Assembly: GCA_030653035.1 (NCBI GenBank)
Contig: JAUSAB010000024.1
Span: 1 to 35,021, forward strand
Direction of reading: 5' to 3'
DNA length: 35,021 nt
From: Desulfocapsaceae bacterium
GTDB lineage: Bacteria > Desulfobacterota > Desulfobulbia > Desulfobulbales > Desulfocapsaceae
How positions within the stretch are numbered: position 1 is the stretch's first letter; each line of letters begins with the position of its first letter. Under the pieces are notes generated by a model that made no database searches, had not been told where the DNA came from, and saw only the letters and a program-made list of their open reading frames with translations. Shown piece after piece: positions 31,639 through 35,021 of the stretch. The translations under genes were made by a program, and so were the position numbers.

Positions 31639-33038
31639 GCCTCTTGCAGAAGTCCAAGAAGCTGTTTTTTATATTTAATATATTGAAATAATTGAGCTTC
31701 AAGGAATTCTCAGGTATTGTTTTGTACCACCAAAGCAAAGCCAAGGAGAATGCCGATGAAGCTCAAAGAGAAGATATCATGGTTGATGGGCGATGGGCCG
31801 TGTCCAAAGAAGTTTGTTTTCCCATCTTAACGAATGCCTTGATACACGTCTCACTGAGCAGGAACAACGATTGGTAACAATTCTTGAAGTTGTCCAGGTC
31901 GAAAAGTATGTTCCCAAAAGTGCAGCCACCCAGTGGCTGGGTCGTAAGCCTCTTGATCGGCAAGGCATTGCCAGAGCGTTTGTAGCAAAGGCAGTGTTTC
32001 GGATTTCCAAAACCAGTGACTTGCGTTGGGCACTTCTGGCTACCAGAAACCTTCGGCGCATTTGCGGATTCATAGCCCTTGGTGATATCCCGTCAGAGTC
32101 TACCTTCTCGCGAGCCTTCACTGAATTTGCCGCCAGTGAACTCGGCAACCGGGCACACGATGCCCTGGTTAAAGACTACCTTGGAGGTAAACTCCTTGGG
32201 CATATCAGCCGGGACTCTACAGCCATTGTTGGCAGGGAGAAACCAGCCTGGAAGGTAAAAGAGCCAAAGAAGGCACGCAAGAAAGGCCGTCCTGCCAAGG
32301 GCGAATAAAGGGCGCCGGTTGTTGAGAAACGACTTGACCGTCAGGTTGGCCAGTCCGCAGTAGAGGCCATTCGTGAACTGCCATCTTGCTGTGACCGGGG
32401 CACCAAGAAGAATGTCAAGGGATACACAACGTCCTGGAACGGCTACAAGCTGCATCTGCACACAAATGATGTGGGGCTCCGATCAGTGCTATTGTTACCT
32501 CTGCTTCGGTACATGACAGCCAGGTTGCCATCCCGCTGATAAAGTTGACCAGCAATAAGGTAACCTATCTGTATGACCTGATGGATGCGGCCCACGATGC
32601 CAAACGAATTGACGAAACAAGTCGACAATTTGGGCATGTCCCGATCATTGATAAAAATGCTCGCGGCAAAGAAGTCATCCCAATGGCACCCCACGAAGCT
32701 GAGCGTTACAAGATGCGATCATCTGCAGAACGTGCAAACAGTCGACTGAAAGAAGACTTTGGTGCCAACAACGTCATGGTGTAGGGGCACAACAAAGTGA
32801 CCCAGCACTTGATGTTCGGGGTCATCATATTTCGCTGATCAGCTTATACGGCTGCTCGGTTAGATTCTCAAAGATCAAAACAACATAAAACAAGGGAGAC
32901 GTGCGTTTATGTTGCCATAGTATTACACGAAAACTCAGCACAAATTAACAATGGAGAGGTCAAGCGGCCATTTTGTAGGACAAGCCTCAAGGGCTCATCT
33001 CTTTGTTCTTCTCAAACTGAACATTTTGCAAGAGGCTC
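31637..33038 (+). mobile_element. 1.4-kb insertion sequence, decayed, inserted in the IS1595-type element
   Basis: The ends are a perfect 12-bp inverted repeat, GAGCCTCTTGCA at 31637-31648 and TGCAAGAGGCTC at 33027-33038, enclosing one degenerate DDE transposase gene. Length is 1402 bp, normal for an IS4/IS5-superfamily element. No clear target duplication is visible. The flanking sequence after 33038 does not plainly continue the IS1595 transposase, so a deletion probably accompanied or followed insertion. Confidence 0.78.
31756..32837 (+). pseudogene. DDE transposase (IS4/IS5-like superfamily), multiply disrupted
   Basis: Reconstructed product begins MKLKEKISWLMG at 31756. A tandem 7-bp duplication (GATGGGC twice, 31774-31787) shifts the frame. 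The main part then runs from RVQRSLFSHLNECL to KKARKKGRPAKGE, where a TAA at 32306 stops it; the same frame continues EKRLDRQVGQSAVEAIREL to TTSWNGYKLHL. A one-base loss near 32480 moves the frame to IVTSASVHDSQVAIPLIK through AERANSRLKEDFG, ended by a TAG at 32782. At least four lesions show long decay. The family name is from pattern memory of the DSTAI, TSWNGYKLH and ERANSRLKEDFG motifs. Confidence 0.8.
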
Positions 33039-33288
33039 TGTTGAATGCATTTTTCAGGGTAAATAATTACGTTTTTTTAAGTTTTTTCTTGAAATGTAAT
33101 CACTCTTTTATGATAAAATCAATTACAACATTATTTTCAAGAAGCCGTTGTAAAGATACAATATCGCCATCAGCATGACACATGCGGTACAAGGAACCGT
33201 AACGAAAGAGTTTGAAATGCACGAGTTATTTTATAACGACTTATAAACTTGAAATTTGGTTCCATAAAACCAAAAAAAGAAACACTCA

Positions 33289-33911
33289 ATGCAATCTGGC
33301 AATAAAAAAAATCATGGCCCAAAGAGCTTCAAGCGAATACTTCTGCTCCTGGCGTTGACGGTCATACTTTTTCTACCCCAGCTCTGTCTGGCAGCCATGG
33401 ATGAGGGCCGAGTGCGGGCAGCAGTCATCTTTCATATCATCCCCTTACCCAATGGCCGGAACCGAAAATTCCCCCTGACCAGCCTCCCCACATCATCGTT
33501 CTCGGGGAGGATCCAGAAGGCATTGCCACTATCCTTACCAACAAGTCACAGGACTCCACGACTGCTAATAAATCGATACTGCGCGTCACCACCCTGACCT
33601 CCCTAAATGAAGCCACCTTTTTTATCAACATGCTTGCCGACTGTCAGGTCCTCTATCTGACCCAAGACGGACTGCGATTTCTTCCGCAAATCAGATCACT
33701 GGTACACAAACGACCAATCCTGACTATTGGCGAGACAGAGAGTTTCTGTCAAAATGACACCGGCATGATCTGCCTCACCATAAAGGCCCAAAAACTTGCC
33801 ATTCAGATCAATCATAAATTGACTTCGGATATTGGTTTCCGCTTCAGCGCCGAGCTGTTACGGCACACCGTCCTGATTAAAAATGGGGAGGCTCAGAATG
33901 CACTTCCGTGA
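33289..33911 (+). pseudogene. YfiR-like periplasmic protein (DUF4154), one frameshift
   Basis: The ATG at 33289 opens a protein with a signal peptide (basic start, then RILLLLALTVILFLPQLCLA) and then MDEGRVRAAVIFH. Between ~33430 and 33440 the frame breaks; the other frame continues QWPEPKIPPDQPPHIIVLGE..., CQVLYLTQDGLRFLP, RPILTIGETESFC, MICLTIKAQKLAIQINHKLT and FSAELLRHTVLIKNGE to 33911. Together these match the YfiR family order (strand-turn FTQWP-like motif, ICVLGDDP-like strand, VGD-like loop, N-terminal leader). YfiR proteins act in the periplasm and typically pair with membrane c-di-GMP enzymes or kinases. The last 14 bases overlap the kinase gene. It may be a true frameshift or a single-base sequence error. 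Confidence 0.75.
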
Positions 33912-35021
33912 TTTCTCATTTCGGACAAAAATCGTCAGTATCTGTCTGGGGGTAAGCGCTATTTCTCTCCTGCTCGCCGGGCTTGCCCTCCTCTCCATTG
34001 ATCTGGTCAACATGCGGGACACGTTGCGGAACAAGCTGATCAACCAGGCGGAAATTATAGGCCAGGGCGCGGCCTCATCCCTTGTCTTTTACGATCTGGA
34101 CTTTGCGGGCAAGCTCCTCTCCAGTCTTGGCGTTAACCCTCATATTCAGACCGCCGCTCTCTACTTCCACGACGGCACACTTTTTGCCAGCTACACCAAT
34201 CCCAAAATGGCAGATTTTGCACCACCCACCATGTCAACCCCTGATATAGCCAGGTTTACCTCAACGTTTTTAGAGGTATCCCGCCCCTGTCTTCTCAAGA
34301 ATGAACAGGTTGGCATAATTTATCTGCGTTCTGATCTTGCTGAGATCTCCAACCGTCTCCGTTTTTCGATTTTCATTTTCATCGCCGTATTTCTGCCTGC
34401 AATCGGCGCGTCCTTGCTCCTCACATGGTGGGCGCAGCCGCTGATCATGCGGCCAGTCAACATTTTAACTGCCGCCGCAAGAGACGTTACTGAAAAAGGT
34501 GATTACAGCCTGCGGGTTGATCAAAACAGCTCAGATGAACTGGGGGTCCTGGCCAACACCTTTAACAAGATGCTGGATCAGATTCAACAGACCACTTCTC
34601 AGCTCACAAAAAGCGAGCTGGAACTGATCGAGCATCGCGATCATCTCGAGGAATTGGTAACCAGGCGGACAGCAGATCTGGAGATAGCCAATCAGGAGTT
34701 GCGGGATTTCGCCTATATTGTTTCCCACGACCTCAAGGCCCCCTTGCGGGCCATCAACCAGCTTGCCACCTGGATTGGTGAAGATTATGGCTCCCTCCTG
34801 GCGGAGGAAGGCCAGCAGCATCTTGCCCTGATGAGCGAGCGGGTCAAACGCATGCATGCCCTTATCGACGGCATCCTGCAATACTCACGAATTGGCCGGC
34901 TCCAGGAACAACGTCAGGGGGTCGATCTCAATGCGGTGGTAGCCGATACCATTAACCTGCTTGCCCCGCCATCACATATCCGCGTACGCATCGACGGCAA
35001 ACTGCCGATTGTCTTTGCTGA
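33898..35021 (+). CDS. Sensor histidine kinase, N-terminal part (cut by window end)
   Basis: The frame from ATG 33898 is open to the window end (374 codons). Membrane segments at ~14-36 and ~157-178 flank a periplasmic sensor domain of ~120 residues, similar to CHASE8-type sensors paired with YfiR proteins. A HAMP domain follows (~179-232: RPVNILTAAARDV...SDELGVLANTFNKML), then a coiled coil (~233-270) and the phosphoacceptor domain with His277 in FAYIVSHDLKAPLRAI. The ATPase domain lies beyond the edge. The upstream YfiR-like gene overlaps it, suggesting that YfiR inhibits or tunes the sensor. The output cannot be seen here. Confidence 0.88.
   Translation, partial: MHFRDFSFRTKIVSICLGVSAISLLLAGLALLSIDLVNMRDTLRNKLINQAEIIGQGAASSLVFYDLDFAGKLLSSLGVNPHIQTAALYFHDGTLFASYTNPKMADFAPPTMSTPDIARFTSTFLEVSRPCLLKNEQVGIIYLRSDLAEISNRLRFSIFIFIAVFLPAIGASLLLTWWAQPLIMRPVNILTAAARDVTEKGDYSLRVDQNSSDELGVLANTFNKMLDQIQQTTSQLTKSELELIEHRDHLEELVTRRTADLEIANQELRDFAYIVSHDLKAPLRAINQLATWIGEDYGSLLAEEGQQHLALMSERVKRMHALIDGILQYSRIGRLQEQRQGVDLNAVVADTINLLAPPSHIRVRIDGKLPIVFA

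Overview
This window looks like chromosomal DNA of an anaerobic Desulfobacterota member, most likely of the Desulfobulbales. The evidence is an hgcAB mercury-methylation pair, a uridylyltransferase-only GlmU, an MtnA-PilZ fusion, a type III glutamine synthetase and a probable selenocysteine codon. This placement is inferred from gene content and remembered family patterns, not from a database search.

Layout. Positions 1-124 hold the 3' end of a 5S rRNA and its terminator. A short glmU-like gene (339-1358, +) faces an mtnA-PilZ fusion (1378-2862, -). Positions 3132-11444 form a nitrogen-assimilation block on the + strand: a possible sigma-54 promoter, two tandem ammonium channels, a PII protein, its uridylyltransferase GlnD and a type III glutamine synthetase. 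Ammonium enters through the channels and is fixed by the synthetase, while GlnD modifies Tyr51 of PII to report nitrogen status. From 11592 to 15623 five co-directional genes follow: hemH, hgcA, hgcB, an RluA-type pseudouridine synthase and the partner protein that is fused to such synthases in other bacteria.

Positions 15.7-18.3 kb are accessory: an HNH endonuclease with homing-type repeats, a VanZ-like membrane protein and a type II toxin-antitoxin pair. A minus-strand cysteine operon (TPR protein, serine acetyltransferase, cysteine synthase; 18405-21006) diverges from glycogen phosphorylase (21226-23733). After a tRNA-Cys (minus strand) come rnc, dgkA, an EptA/MCR-type phosphoethanolamine transferase, an Elp3-like radical SAM protein and an ABC-F ATPase (24103-30103), all +. 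The last 5 kb hold decayed, nested insertion sequences, a frameshifted YfiR-like gene and a histidine kinase cut by the window edge.

The most interesting signals are these. (1) hgcA has an in-frame UGA at codon 38, directly after a Cys codon and followed by a SECIS-like hairpin; conserved HgcA sequence lies between this UGA and the next usable start codon, so HgcA here may be a selenoprotein. (2) A 62-bp sequence, 54/62 identical, sits in the same reading frame inside two unrelated proteins, GlnD and the ABC-F ATPase, and looks like a protein-coding palindromic mini-element. (3) A hairpin repeat of about 80 bp occurs three times with paired base changes, and twice its own TAG serves as the stop codon of the upstream gene.
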